Positions 1 through 7,913 of a stretch of DNA of 59,847 bases are shown piece after piece. Numbering within the stretch: the first letter of the stretch is position 1; every line of letters begins with the position of its first letter. A program made the translations under genes and the position numbers. Source of the DNA: Gemmatimonadaceae bacterium (lineage in GTDB: Bacteria > Gemmatimonadota > Gemmatimonadetes > Gemmatimonadales > Gemmatimonadaceae); assembly GCA_040882285.1 (NCBI GenBank), contig JBBEBQ010000008.1, forward strand, positions 74,816-134,662, written 5' to 3'. Below the pieces are notes generated by a model, which saw nothing but the letters and a program-made list of their open reading frames with translations, ran no database searches and was not told the origin of the DNA.

Positions 1-135
1 GCTTCCTGGCGGCCGGCTTCCTGGCGGCCGGCTTCCTGGCGGCCGGCTTCCTGGCGGCCGGCTTCCTGGCTGCGGGCTTCCTGGACGCGGGCTTCCTGGC
101 GGCGGGCTTCCTGGCGGCGGGCTTCCTGGCCGCGG
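1..135. repeat. 15-bp tandem repeat encoding PAARK
   Basis: Nine 15-bp units based on GCTTCCTGGCGGCCG run from base 1 to 135. The first four are identical and later units carry single substitutions. The period is five codons, so copy-number change would lengthen or shorten the basic tail of the minus-strand protein without a frameshift. The array continues beyond the left edge. Confidence 0.95.
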
Positions 136-559
136 GCTTCGACTTGCCGGCCGGCTTGTGCGCGGCGGATCTCGCGGATGCCGAAAGGCGCGCCGCGCCG
201 GCTGCTTTCCGCTTGCCGTGATGCTCCTCGACGTCGCGGATGAGCTTGTCGGCCTCTTCCTGCGTCATCTGGCCGCGGCGGACCATGTACTGCACGAGGT
301 CGCGCGCGCTCTCGGCGACGAAGCCGGTGAGTCCGGCGGCGGCGCCGATCACGTCCTTCATGGCTGCGGCCATCTTGCTGCCTGCCTCGAGGCTGATCTC
401 CTGCGCCTTCGCGGTCATCTCGGCGACGGTGTCGCGCACGTCCTGGCCGCGGTGCCCGGGACTGCGGCGGGGCGGGACCGGAGGCGCGCCCGGAGTTCCG
501 GGTATGGCCGGAGTTGCGGGGGCTGTTGGAGTTGTGGGTCCGGAGGCTTTTTCAGCCAT
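1..559 (-). CDS. Phasin-like protein with histone-H1-like PAARK-repeat tail (partial, runs off the left edge)
   Basis: The ATG is at 559-557 and the frame stays open to base 1, so the C-terminus is missing. Residues 1-38 are a Pro/Ala/Thr-rich leader. Residues 40-113 are a predicted helical region (VRDTVAEMTAKAQEISLEA, then ARDLVQYMVRRGQMTQEEAD) resembling the phasin/PhaI-PhaF granule-associated family. From about residue 115 the chain becomes Lys/Arg/Ala/Pro-rich and then a tandem PAARK repeat, like the nucleoid-binding tail of PhaF. A role in binding polyhydroxyalkanoate granules or DNA is inferred from family resemblance only. Nothing nearby supports PHA metabolism. A generic H1-like nucleoid protein is the alternative. 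Confidence 0.6.
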   Translation of the reverse strand, partial: MAEKASGPTTPTAPATPAIPGTPGAPPVPPRRSPGHRGQDVRDTVAEMTAKAQEISLEAGSKMAAAMKDVIGAAAGLTGFVAESARDLVQYMVRRGQMTQEEADKLIRDVEEHHGKRKAAGAARLSASARSAAHKPAGKSKPAARKPAARKPAARKPASRKPAARKPAARKPAARKPAARKPAARK

Positions 560-593
560 TTCTTCTATGGAAGGGGAGGTGGGTTGGCAGGGC

Positions 594-628
594 GGTGACT
601 AGTTGACTGGTGACTAGTGACTAGTAAC
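594..628. repeat. Heptanucleotide array, GTGACTA family
   Basis: Five consecutive 7-mers: GGTGACT, AGTTGAC, TGGTGAC, TAGTGAC, TAGTAAC. They are degenerate but keep a strict 7-bp period. The same word family recurs at 51111, 51206, 59363 and 59744. The flank just before it (GGCAGGGCGGTGACTAG) nearly matches the flank of the 51111 array. Confidence 0.85.
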
Positions 629-874
629 TGCAAACCGGGTGTGGCTAGGCGGGCGTAAGTTTATGTCGCTACGGGAGCTACGCAAGTGACTGCACATTCA
701 TGGTGGATGTAGGGAAAAACCGGTGGAATTGGCTATCTACCAACGCATTATTAGGTCATTAAAGGGACAGTATAAGGTCAGTAACCGCTCTTTTCCGGAG
801 TTTGTGCTGGTTTGGCGGAATGTAGGATCCAACGCAGGAATGACCATGAGTCTCTCGGAACGTCCGCATCCTCC

Positions 875-916
875 CAGCTGACTGCTCAAGGCTGTCTGCT
901 CGCTGCTCACAGCTTT
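875..916. repeat. Heptanucleotide array, CTGCTCA family
   Basis: Six 7-mers in register: CAGCTGA, CTGCTCA, AGGCTGT, CTGCTCG, CTGCTCA, CAGCTTT. The words are related to the arrays at 5386 and 49571. Confidence 0.7.
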
Positions 917-1042
917 CGTTCGCTTTTGGGCTCGCGTGGTACGGCCGGTCGCGTTGCCCTCGCATGCCGCCTGTCGTCTATCAAGGTGAGACCCGCCCCT
1001 TCGCAGCCCGCTTCGAGTCTTTCAGCTATTCCAACCCAGCGT

Positions 1043-1048
1043 TACACT
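1043..1048 (+). promoter_or_regulatory. -10 hexamer (TACACT) of a probable leaderless promoter
   Basis: TACACT ends 7 nt before the GTG at 1056 and no Shine-Dalgarno sequence precedes that GTG. Transcription would begin at or next to the start codon. No good -35 is visible. Confidence 0.45.
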
Positions 1049-1055
1049 AAGCGCT

Positions 1056-1625
1056 GTGGACCAGACAGCACTCGCCGCGCAGCAGCCCCAGTACGAGGAT
1101 CCCGACGCGGCGATAATCGCCCGCGTGCTCGCTGGGTCGAAGGATTCCTTCGCCATCCTCATCGCGCGCTACAGCGATCCGCTCTACCGGCACGCGCTCG
1201 GCATGACGGGCAGCCCGGACGTCGCCGAAGACATTCTGCAGACGTCATTCATCAAGGCGTTCCAGCACCTGGGCGAAGTGCGCGGCCGGTTCGACGCGTG
1301 GTTGTTCCGCATCGTCGCGAACGCGTGCAAGGACTGGCTCAAGAACATTCGCCGCTCGCATCTCAGTTACGATGAGGACGACCAACCGTCTTCCCTTACG
1401 ACACCCGATGAGGAGATGGATCGCAGCGAGCTGCGCGGGGATCTCGAGGGCGCGCTCGCCACGCTGGCGCCGTCGCTGCGGGAAGCGTTCGTGATGAAGC
1501 ACGTGGAAGGCAAATCGTACGAGGAGATGGCGCTGCTGCTGGAGACGACCGTCGGCGCGCTGAAGATGCGGGTGCATCGGGCGCGCGAGGCGCTGCAGGC
1601 GCTGCTCGAAGGCAAATACGCATGA
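1056..1625 (+). CDS. ECF-type RNA polymerase sigma factor (sigma-70 family, RpoE-like)
   Basis: A 189-residue protein of typical ECF length. Region 2 is at about residues 25-95 (DSFAILIARYSDPLYRHAL, then AEDILQTSFIKAFQHL). Region 4 with its helix-turn-helix is at about 135-185 (LREAFVMKHVEGKSYEEMA, then GALKMRVHRAREAL). The GTG start is favoured because a -10-like TACACT lies 7 nt upstream. The stop codon overlaps the ATG of the next small gene (ATGA), so the two are probably translationally coupled. No membrane-spanning anti-sigma factor is adjacent, so the inducing signal cannot be inferred. Confidence 0.93.
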   Translation: MDQTALAAQQPQYEDPDAAIIARVLAGSKDSFAILIARYSDPLYRHALGMTGSPDVAEDILQTSFIKAFQHLGEVRGRFDAWLFRIVANACKDWLKNIRRSHLSYDEDDQPSSLTTPDEEMDRSELRGDLEGALATLAPSLREAFVMKHVEGKSYEEMALLLETTVGALKMRVHRAREALQALLEGKYA

Positions 1626-1837
1626 CAGGCGAGGGGACCGGATCAATGGACGACAAAAAAAACGAGAAGACGCCTGCGGAGCAGGACAAGGCCGCCGTGT
1701 GGGACAAGATCAACGACGAAGCCGAGATACTGCGGCGGCGGACGACGCCGGTGTACATGAAGCAGCGGATCATGGACGCGCTGCCGGAGGCGCCCGAGCC
1801 GGCAAAACCATGGTACAAGAGGGTGCTCGACAAGTAG
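1622..1837 (+). CDS. Small charged protein coupled to the ECF sigma factor
   Basis: 71 residues if started at the ATGA overlap with the sigma gene. An internal ATG at 1646, preceded by GAGGGG, is an equally good start and gives 63 residues. The chain is Lys/Glu/Asp-rich, has no cysteine and no membrane segment, and ends in a Trp-Tyr-Lys cluster. I do not recognise the family. Position and coupling suggest a modulator of the sigma factor, but it has no zinc-binding anti-sigma motif. Confidence 0.6.
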   Translation: MTGEGTGSMDDKKNEKTPAEQDKAAVWDKINDEAEILRRRTTPVYMKQRIMDALPEAPEPAKPWYKRVLDK

Positions 1838-1865
1838 CTCGGGGGCCTCGAGCCGAGCGAGTCCG

Positions 1866-2975
1866 TTAGCGGTCGAGCAACTCCAACTGTAGCAAGTCTT
1901 TCCCGCCAAAACGAGGCAGCTCGGAATCGTCCTCGTCCTCGTCGTCCATCCGCGACGACCCGCGCACGCCGTACTTCGCGCAGGTCCTTTCGAAAAACTT
2001 CGCCAGCCCCTCGCGGTAGCGCTCGCCCGCCTGGTGCCCGCGGCCGTACGTCGCGCGGTAGCTGGGCGCGAGGTGCGGAAACTCGGTCTCAATGAACGGC
2101 AGGTAGCGCTGCTTCGCCGAGCTGCGCAGCCGGAGCGCGCACGCGGCGACGTAGGTCGCGCCAGCTTCGGCGACGCGCTTCACCAGCGCGTCGAGATCCG
2201 CGGGCTTGTCGGTGATCCCCGGCAGCACGGGCATGCAGTTGATCCCGGTCTCGATTCCGGCGGCGCGCAGCCGCGACAGCGCACGCACGCGCGAGTCGGG
2301 TGTGGGCGAGCGCGGCTCGAGCTTGCGCGCTAGCTCGCGGTCGAGCGTGATGAGCGAGATGTGCACCGACAGCTCGGAGTGCCGCGAGATGCGCGTGAGC
2401 AGGTCGATGTCGCGCGTGATCAGCGGGCTCTTGGTGATGATCGCGATCTTGAGACCCGGGTGCATCGCCAGCACCTCGAGCACCCCGCGCGTCACCCTGA
2501 ACCTCCGCTCCGCGGGCTGATACGGATCCGTCGCGCTCCCGATCAGCAGCGCCATTCCGTTCACGAGCTGCTGGTGCTTGTCGCTGCCGTGGCGGAGCGC
2601 GCGCGCGAGCAGCTGCGGCGCGTTGGTCTTGACGAAGATGTTGCGCTCGAACGCGAGCCAGGGCGGCATCTGCTCGTACTTCGCGGCGAGCGGATCTTCC
2701 ATGCGCCGCGCGTCGGACGCCCGCTCCATCACGTACCGGTGGGCGTAGCGCGCGTAGCAGTAGGTGCAGCCGAAGGCGCAGCCGGTGTAGGGGTTGAGCG
2801 ACCAGAAGTCCATGCCGGTCGTCTCGGGGCCGTTCAGGACGTTTTTTGCGGGCGCGGCGTAGTAGCTGATGTCCTTTTGTTCGTCTAATAGCGGGAGGAG
2901 ACGGGACTTTCGCTCGTAGTCCGCGCCGAAGAGCCCGTCCTGGACGGGGGTCGGTTTCCGCTTGGTCTTTGGCAC
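1866..2975 (-). CDS. SPL-type radical SAM protein (PA0069 family)
   Basis: 369 residues. The radical SAM Cys motif CAFGCTYCYARYAHR (CxxxCxxC) binds the 4Fe-4S cluster, preceded by the family's NPYTGC. Later blocks (GSATDPYQPAERR, ITKSPLITRDIDLL, GINCMPVLPGITD) are typical of the spore photoproduct lyase-like PA0069/Rv2578c group, whose substrate is not established. I chose the GTG at 2975 because a near-consensus promoter with 17-bp spacing ends 6 nt before it. A longer frame upstream would cross that promoter. The C-terminal tail is acidic (MDDEDEDDSE). Confidence 0.88.
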   Translation of the reverse strand: MPKTKRKPTPVQDGLFGADYERKSRLLPLLDEQKDISYYAAPAKNVLNGPETTGMDFWSLNPYTGCAFGCTYCYARYAHRYVMERASDARRMEDPLAAKYEQMPPWLAFERNIFVKTNAPQLLARALRHGSDKHQQLVNGMALLIGSATDPYQPAERRFRVTRGVLEVLAMHPGLKIAIITKSPLITRDIDLLTRISRHSELSVHISLITLDRELARKLEPRSPTPDSRVRALSRLRAAGIETGINCMPVLPGITDKPADLDALVKRVAEAGATYVAACALRLRSSAKQRYLPFIETEFPHLAPSYRATYGRGHQAGERYREGLAKFFERTCAKYGVRGSSRMDDEDEDDSELPRFGGKDLLQLELLDR

Positions 2976-2981
2976 GACTTC

Positions 2982-3010
2982 AGGATACCGAAAAAAGACC
3001 GAAGATACAA
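2982..3010 (-). promoter_or_regulatory. Leaderless promoter of the radical SAM gene
   Basis: On the minus strand TTGTAT (3010-3005) is followed by exactly 17 bp and TATCCT (2987-2982), then 6 nt to the GTG start at 2975. It is one of the clearest leaderless-type promoters in the window. Confidence 0.65.
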
Positions 3011-3127
3011 GTGAAATTGCCGTGAGCATTCGCTGATAGCCGCAGGATTCTCATGACGGGAATGTGCCGACCGGCCGCCACCATTCGGCGTGACTACTTG
3101 CCTGCTCGGCGCCGAGGTCGCCAGTGT

Positions 3128-3724
3128 ATGGGGATGCCCGCTCGAGAGAAGCAGAGGTGGACCGCGCGCGAGGTGCGGGAGCTCATCGCCGCCGCGCCGC
3201 TGGCCACTCCGCGCTACGAGGTGGTGGATGGGGAGCTGTTGGTGACGCCGTCGCCAGCACCGCCCCATCAGTGGGCCGTCACGCGCCTCCTATTTGAGCT
3301 TGCGCTGTATCTCCGCGAGCAACCGGTGGCTGACGTGCTGACGTCGCCTTCCGACATCGAGGTCGAGGCGGAACAGGTCACGCAGCCAGACATTTTCATT
3401 TTGGGAAACACCGAGGCGGATCGGATCACGCGGGACGGTTTCCCTGCACACGATCTGCTCGTCGCGATTGAAGTGGTGTCACCGTCCTCCGCGCGGTACG
3501 ACCGCGTCACGAAGCGCGCGCTGTACCACCGTCGCATTCCGGAATACTGGATCGTGGACGTCGACGCGCGCGTCATCGAGCGATGGCGGCGGGGGCACGA
3601 CCGGCCGGACATTCTCGCCGCGACGCTCGAATGGACTCCCGAGGGCGCGACGCGGCCGTTCACGCTCGATCTGCCTTCGCTGTTCGCCAGCGCCTGGCGG
3701 GAGCGCCAGCCTCCGCACGGCTAG
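3128..3724 (+). CDS. Uma2 family (DUF820) putative endonuclease
   Basis: 198 residues from the ATG at 3128 (ATG 3134 also possible). The PD-(D/E)XK-like core is visible: TQPDIFILG supplies the Asp, LLVAIEVVSPSSARYDRVTK supplies the E-x-V...K segment, and YRVTK...YHRRIPEYWIVD is the usual Uma2 C-terminal block. Family members are widespread, often in multicopy, and of uncertain role. It stands alone, with no partner antitoxin or transposase seen. Confidence 0.85.
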   Translation: MGMPAREKQRWTAREVRELIAAAPLATPRYEVVDGELLVTPSPAPPHQWAVTRLLFELALYLREQPVADVLTSPSDIEVEAEQVTQPDIFILGNTEADRITRDGFPAHDLLVAIEVVSPSSARYDRVTKRALYHRRIPEYWIVDVDARVIERWRRGHDRPDILAATLEWTPEGATRPFTLDLPSLFASAWRERQPPHG

Positions 3725-3772
3725 TCGCGGGTCGGCAGTCGTCTGTATCTTAGGACAACTCCTGAGGCTGAC

Positions 3773-4060
3773 ATGCGAGAACTCCTGTCCGACATAGCGA
3801 TCCATCGCGGGCTCGCCGGCCTTTCCGGCTGGTCGCGGAAGGGCGACGCGATCACCAAGACCTACCAGTTCAAAACCTTCCCGGCCGCGATCTCATTCGT
3901 CGGCCGCGTGGCCGAGGCCGCGGAGACCGCCGACCACCACCCGGACATCGATATCCGGTACACGAAGGTCACGTGCACGCTGAGCACGCACGACGCGGGC
4001 GGGATAACGCAGAACGATCTGGACCTGGCGGCGGAGATCGAGTTTGCCGTGGAAGCGTGA
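3773..4060 (+). CDS. phhB: Pterin-4a-carbinolamine dehydratase
   Basis: 95 residues, normal length for the PCD/DCoH family. The signature ETADHHPDIDIRYTKV contains the catalytic His pair, with the downstream His in LSTHDAGGIT. The enzyme dehydrates 4a-hydroxytetrahydropterin, recycling the cofactor of aromatic amino acid hydroxylases; no hydroxylase gene is nearby. A TATCTT hexamer at 3746-3751 could be the -10, and GAGG at 3764-3767 serves as ribosome binding site. Confidence 0.95.
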   Translation: MRELLSDIAIHRGLAGLSGWSRKGDAITKTYQFKTFPAAISFVGRVAEAAETADHHPDIDIRYTKVTCTLSTHDAGGITQNDLDLAAEIEFAVEA

Positions 4061-4072
4061 GGCGCAACGCCC

Positions 4073-4687
4073 TTAACGGCGGTTGCTGAGGGCGCCGCGA
4101 GCGAGCGCATGAAATGCGGCGTCCATCTGCGCCGGCGTTGCCACCGACTGACGATCCTGCCACCACCTGATTGTCTCGAGGAGGGCTCCCGCGAGCATGC
4201 GGGCGGCTAGCATGCTTGGGAGAGGCAATATCGCACCGGACCAGTTGGCGATCCGGCGTTCGATCATGCGTGTGGCATAGCCGGAGAACATCGCCGAGAC
4301 GTCCTCCAGCCGGCCAGCGCGACTGAGAGCATCCACGAGGCGCCGTTCCGCCGCGATGTGCTCGAGAAACTCGGTGACCGGAAAAAGGCGTGGTCCAATG
4401 GATGACGGCCGCGCGAGCATCGAGTCCAGCGCATCGAAAAAATGCTCGTAACTCGAGTGCAGGGCATCTTCCTTGTTCCGGTAATGCGCGTAGAACGTGG
4501 CTCGACCGACTCCTGCGCGGTCGAGGATATGCTGCACCGTGATTTCGCTGAAGTCGCGCTCCTGTATCAAAGCGATCAGGGCGCCGCCGAGCGCGCGAGT
4601 GGTTCTCGTGATGCGGGCATCGATTTCATCCGGATTCCGAACATCCGGGGCGGCGTTGTTCGACTTTGCTGGCGGGCTGGTGGGCAC
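4073..4687 (-). CDS. TetR/AcrR family transcriptional regulator
   Basis: 204 residues from the GTG at 4687; a GTG at 4729 would add 14 residues. The N-terminal HTH is at about 25-70 (FSEITVQHILDRAGVGRATF, then YAHYRNKEDAL), followed by a helical ligand-binding domain of TetR_C type. It is divergent from the membrane protein gene at 4739 with about 50 bp between starts, the usual layout of a TetR repressor and its target. I see no clear palindrome in that gap. Confidence 0.9.
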   Translation of the reverse strand: MPTSPPAKSNNAAPDVRNPDEIDARITRTTRALGGALIALIQERDFSEITVQHILDRAGVGRATFYAHYRNKEDALHSSYEHFFDALDSMLARPSSIGPRLFPVTEFLEHIAAERRLVDALSRAGRLEDVSAMFSGYATRMIERRIANWSGAILPLPSMLAARMLAGALLETIRWWQDRQSVATPAQMDAAFHALARGALSNRR

Positions 4688-4738
4688 GGCGTAAAGTTGA
4701 CCTCTGTTCCGCAGGTAACAAGCGCTCACTCACTCCCG

Positions 4739-5380
4739 ATGAATACGAACCGCGCCGCCGCACTAGCGATCGCCGTCGGATCTCTTGCAGGGCTGCTGAC
4801 AATGACGCTGCATCCCACCGGCGGCGACGTAATCCGGGATGCGTCGAGTGGGATGACCAACGTCCTCTCGACCAGCGTTCACTGGCTGGCACTCGTGGCT
4901 CAGCCGCTGATACTGGCGGGGGCGCTTGCATTGACGCTTCGACTGCGCGCGCGCCGCGACTTGGCTGTCAGTGCGTACGTCTTCTTCACACTCGCCAGCG
5001 TTGCGGCCGTCATGTCGGCCGTCGCGAGCGGCTTTTTGGCTCCGGGCGTACTGCGGGGGATGCACGAGGCTGATGCGGCGACGCGGGCGGTGATGATGAG
5101 CGATCTGCGTTACACACGGCTGTTGAACCAGGCGTTCGCGACCCTCTACGCAGTGTTCGGTGGCATCGCGATCCTTCTTTGGTCGGCGGCCATCCTGGTG
5201 GGCCGAGAGCTGACACGTGCGCTCGCCGTGTACGGCTTGCTTCTCAGCACAGCGTTGATTCTCGGGGTCACGAGTGGGCACCTGTCTCTCGGAATTCACG
5301 GCTTCGGCTTGGTTGTTCTCGGCATAGGGGCGTGGATGATCTGGGCGGCCGCCCAACTCTGGCGCCTAGCGGACAGCTGA
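4739..5380 (+). CDS. Integral membrane protein of unknown function
   Basis: 213 residues with about six hydrophobic segments (near 7-25, 43-65, 75-100, 130-155, 160-178 and 183-205). No catalytic motif is recognised. The ATG at 4739 is chosen because anything further upstream would overlap the TetR gene. The divergent arrangement suggests TetR control. The stop codon is followed at once by a heptamer array. Confidence 0.75.
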   Translation: MNTNRAAALAIAVGSLAGLLTMTLHPTGGDVIRDASSGMTNVLSTSVHWLALVAQPLILAGALALTLRLRARRDLAVSAYVFFTLASVAAVMSAVASGFLAPGVLRGMHEADAATRAVMMSDLRYTRLLNQAFATLYAVFGGIAILLWSAAILVGRELTRALAVYGLLLSTALILGVTSGHLSLGIHGFGLVVLGIGAWMIWAAAQLWRLADS

Positions 5381-5385
5381 AACCT

Positions 5386-5430
5386 CAGCAGCCAGCCAGC
5401 TGCAGGCTGCCAGCTGCTGGCTGCCAGCTC
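5386..5430. repeat. Heptanucleotide array, CTGCCAG family
   Basis: 7-mers in register: CAGCAGC, CAGCCAG, CTGCAGG, CTGCCAG, CTGCTGG, CTGCCAG, then CTC. It fills almost the whole gap between the membrane protein stop and the deoC promoter. Several words are near-palindromic, so a hairpin is possible. Confidence 0.85.
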
Positions 5431-5442
5431 GTCCGCCGGGCC

Positions 5443-5448
5443 TATATT
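5443..5448 (+). promoter_or_regulatory. -10 hexamer (TATATT) of the deoC operon, leaderless type
   Basis: TATATT ends 6 nt before the deoC ATG at 5455 with no Shine-Dalgarno sequence between. A weak -35, CTGCCA (5421-5426), lies 16 bp upstream inside the heptamer array, so the array may contribute to the promoter. Confidence 0.55.
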
Positions 5449-5454
5449 TCAAGC

Positions 5455-6396
5455 ATGAGGACCGTCGCTTCGCGCCGTGCCGCGCTCCGCCACCTGATCG
5501 ACGAAGTGGGCCCCGTCGACCAAGTCGGCATCGACGAGCGCGCCGCCAAGTTCACCACGCGGAGCATCAAGAAAGGGTCGAAGCTGTGGGGGCTCAAGAC
5601 CGCGGTGTCGATGGTCGATCTCACCACCCTCGAAGGAAAGGACACCCCCGGCAAGATTGCGTCGCTCTGCCAGAAGGCGCGTGCGCCGAGCTCCGATCCG
5701 GAAGTGCCGTCGGTCGCGGCGGTGTGCATCTATCCCTTCCTGGTGAAGCACGCGCGCAAGGCGCTCGCGGACACTTCGATCAAGGTCGCGTCGGTCGCGA
5801 CGTCGTTTCCGTCGGGACAGAGCTCGCTCAAGCTGCGCTTGCAGGAAGTGCGGCAGGCCGTGGCCGACGGCGCCGACGAAGTGGACATGGTGATCAACCG
5901 CGGACTCTTCCTCTCCGGCGAACTCGACGCGGTGCAGGACGAGATCGCGGCGGTCGTGGAAGCGTGCGGCGAATCCACACTCAAGGTGATTCTGGAAGTG
6001 AGCGAGCTGGAGACGTACGACAACATCCGCGCGGCGTCCATGCTGGCGATGCGCGTGCTGCGCGCCGACGACTTCATCAAGACGAGCACGGGCAAGGCGT
6101 CCGGCAGCGCGACGCTCGCGAACACGCAGGTGATGCTCGAGGCGATCCGTGATTTCTACCTCGCGACCGGCACGCCGATCGGAATGAAGCCCGCGGGCGG
6201 GATCCGCACGGCCAAGCAGGCGCTGCATTACCTCGTGGCGGTCAAGGAGACCTTGGGAGACGCGTGGCTCAACAACACGCGCTACCGGTTCGGCGCGAGC
6301 GCGCTGCTGAACGACCTTCTGCGGCAGATCGAGAAACAGAAGACCGGCGCGTACCAGGCGCCGTACTACTTCTCCGAAGCGAGCGGGAGCTACTGA
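5455..6396 (+). CDS. deoC: Deoxyribose-phosphate aldolase
   Basis: 313 residues, longer than the roughly 220-260 of most DeoC proteins because of an N-terminal extension seen in the DERA-II group. It cleaves 2-deoxyribose-5-phosphate to acetaldehyde and glyceraldehyde-3-phosphate. Schiff-base Lys209 lies in DDFIKTSTGK, the second active-site Lys245 in GMKPAGGIRT, and Asp144 in EVDMVIN. The start is fixed by the TATATT hexamer 6 nt upstream. The next two genes are aldehyde dehydrogenase types overlapping by single bases, so the operon probably oxidises the aldehyde released from deoxynucleosides. Confidence 0.95.
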   Translation: MRTVASRRAALRHLIDEVGPVDQVGIDERAAKFTTRSIKKGSKLWGLKTAVSMVDLTTLEGKDTPGKIASLCQKARAPSSDPEVPSVAAVCIYPFLVKHARKALADTSIKVASVATSFPSGQSSLKLRLQEVRQAVADGADEVDMVINRGLFLSGELDAVQDEIAAVVEACGESTLKVILEVSELETYDNIRAASMLAMRVLRADDFIKTSTGKASGSATLANTQVMLEAIRDFYLATGTPIGMKPAGGIRTAKQALHYLVAVKETLGDAWLNNTRYRFGASALLNDLLRQIEKQKTGAYQAPYYFSEASGSY

Positions 6397-7913
6397 TGAG
6401 TCTGACCAGGACCGCGCCGAAAGCGCGCAAGAAGACGCAGGCGGTGGTCGCCGCGCGCGTCCCCGAGCTCATCTTCGGCGACCTGTGGGAGTTCGATCCC
6501 GCGCCGGAGAGCGCGGACCCGAAGATCAAGCCGCAGTACGAGCTGTTCATCGGCGGCGAGTTCGTCGCGCCGGAGAGCGGGAAGTACTTCGACTCGATCA
6601 ACCCCGCGACGGAGAAGAAGCTCGCGCGCATCGCCGTGGCCGGCACGCACGACGTGGATCGCGCGTACAAGGCGGCGCAGAGCGCGTTCGACTCGACCTG
6701 GCGGAAGATGCCGGGGAAGGAGCGCGGCAAGTACGTGTATCGCATCGCTCGTCTCATTCAGGATCGCGCGCGCGAGTTCGCGGTGGCCGAGACGATGGAC
6801 GGCGGCAAGCCGATCAAGGAATCGCGCGACTTCGACGTGCCGATGACTGCCGCGCACTTCTTCTACCACGCCGGCTGGGCCGACAAGATCCAGTACGCGA
6901 TCCCCGGCCGTCCGACCGAGCCGCTCGGCGTCGTCGGCCAGGTGATTCCGTGGAACTTCCCGCTGCTGATGCTGGCGTGGAAGATCGCGCCGGCAATCTC
7001 CACCGGAAACTGCGTGGTGCTCAAGCCGGCGGAGACCACGTCGGTGACGGCGATGAAGTTCGCCGAGCTGCTGCAGGAAGCCGATCTCCCGCCGGGCGTG
7101 GTGAACTTCGTGACGGGCGCGGGGGAGACGGGCGCGGCGGTGATGTCCCATCCGATCGCGGCGAAGGTGGCGTTCACCGGCTCGACCGAGGTCGGCAAGC
7201 TGATCATGCGCTCGCTCGCCGGCAGCGACAAGAAGATGACGATGGAGCTGGGCGGAAAAGCCGCGAACATCGTGTTCGACGACGCGCCGCTGGATCAGGC
7301 GGTGGAAGGGATCGTCAACGGAATCTTCTTCAACCAGGGGCACGTGTGCTGCGCGGGCAGCCGGCTGCTGGTGCAGGAGTCGGTCGCGGACGAGGTCGTC
7401 GAGAAGCTGAAGCGCCGCATCTCGGTGCTGCGCGTGGGCGATCCGCTGGACAAGAACACCGACATCGGCGCGATCAACTCCCGCGCGCAACTGGAGAAGA
7501 TCGAGGAGTTGGTGCAGTCGGGAGTGGAGCAGGGCGCGAAGCTGTTCCAGCCGTCGTGCCGGCTGCCGGGCGCGGGCTTCTTTTATCGCCCGACGATCTT
7601 CACGGGCGTGACGCAGAGCCACCGCATCGCGACCGAGGAGATCTTCGGTCCGGTGCTGAGCGTGCTGACTTTCAGAACGCTCGAGGAAGCAGTCGAGAAG
7701 GCGAACAACACCGCGTACGGCCTGTCGGCCGGCGTGTGGACCGACAAGGGCTCGCGCATTCTGAAGATGAGCACCGAGCTGAAGGCCGGCGTCGTGTGGG
7801 CGAACACGTTCAACAAGTTCGATCCATCGTCTCCGTTCGGCGGTTACAAGGAGAGCGGATTTGGCCGTGAAGGCGGCCGCCAAGGACTGCTCGACTACGT
7901 GAGGGTAATCTGA
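6396..7913 (+). CDS. Aldehyde dehydrogenase (NAD-dependent, catalytic)
   Basis: 505 residues. Family residues are present: WNFP (oxyanion Asn), KPAE cofactor loop, GSTEVGK Rossmann loop, general-base Glu in MELGGKA, and nucleophilic Cys in GHVCCAG; the C-terminal SPFGGYKESGFGREGG block is complete. The ATG at 6396 shares a base with the deoC TGA. Placement after deoC suggests acetaldehyde or a related aldehyde as substrate. An N-terminal basic segment (residues 1-20) precedes the fold. Confidence 0.95.
   Translation: MSLTRTAPKARKKTQAVVAARVPELIFGDLWEFDPAPESADPKIKPQYELFIGGEFVAPESGKYFDSINPATEKKLARIAVAGTHDVDRAYKAAQSAFDSTWRKMPGKERGKYVYRIARLIQDRAREFAVAETMDGGKPIKESRDFDVPMTAAHFFYHAGWADKIQYAIPGRPTEPLGVVGQVIPWNFPLLMLAWKIAPAISTGNCVVLKPAETTSVTAMKFAELLQEADLPPGVVNFVTGAGETGAAVMSHPIAAKVAFTGSTEVGKLIMRSLAGSDKKMTMELGGKAANIVFDDAPLDQAVEGIVNGIFFNQGHVCCAGSRLLVQESVADEVVEKLKRRISVLRVGDPLDKNTDIGAINSRAQLEKIEELVQSGVEQGAKLFQPSCRLPGAGFFYRPTIFTGVTQSHRIATEEIFGPVLSVLTFRTLEEAVEKANNTAYGLSAGVWTDKGSRILKMSTELKAGVVWANTFNKFDPSSPFGGYKESGFGREGGRQGLLDYVRVI

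Larger units (their letters stand above)
560..1042. other. Intergenic region with two heptamer arrays, otherwise no gene seen
   Basis: This 480-bp gap separates the divergently oriented phasin-like gene and the sigma factor gene. It holds a GTGACTA-type heptamer array (594-628) and a CTGCTCA-type heptamer array (875-916). Short open frames here have no recognisable protein features and weak start contexts, so I call no gene. Confidence 0.6.

Noticed and set aside
759-965. Short minus-strand frame between phasin and sigma genes
   Set aside because: No protein features and it includes the heptamer array at 875-916; treated as chance.
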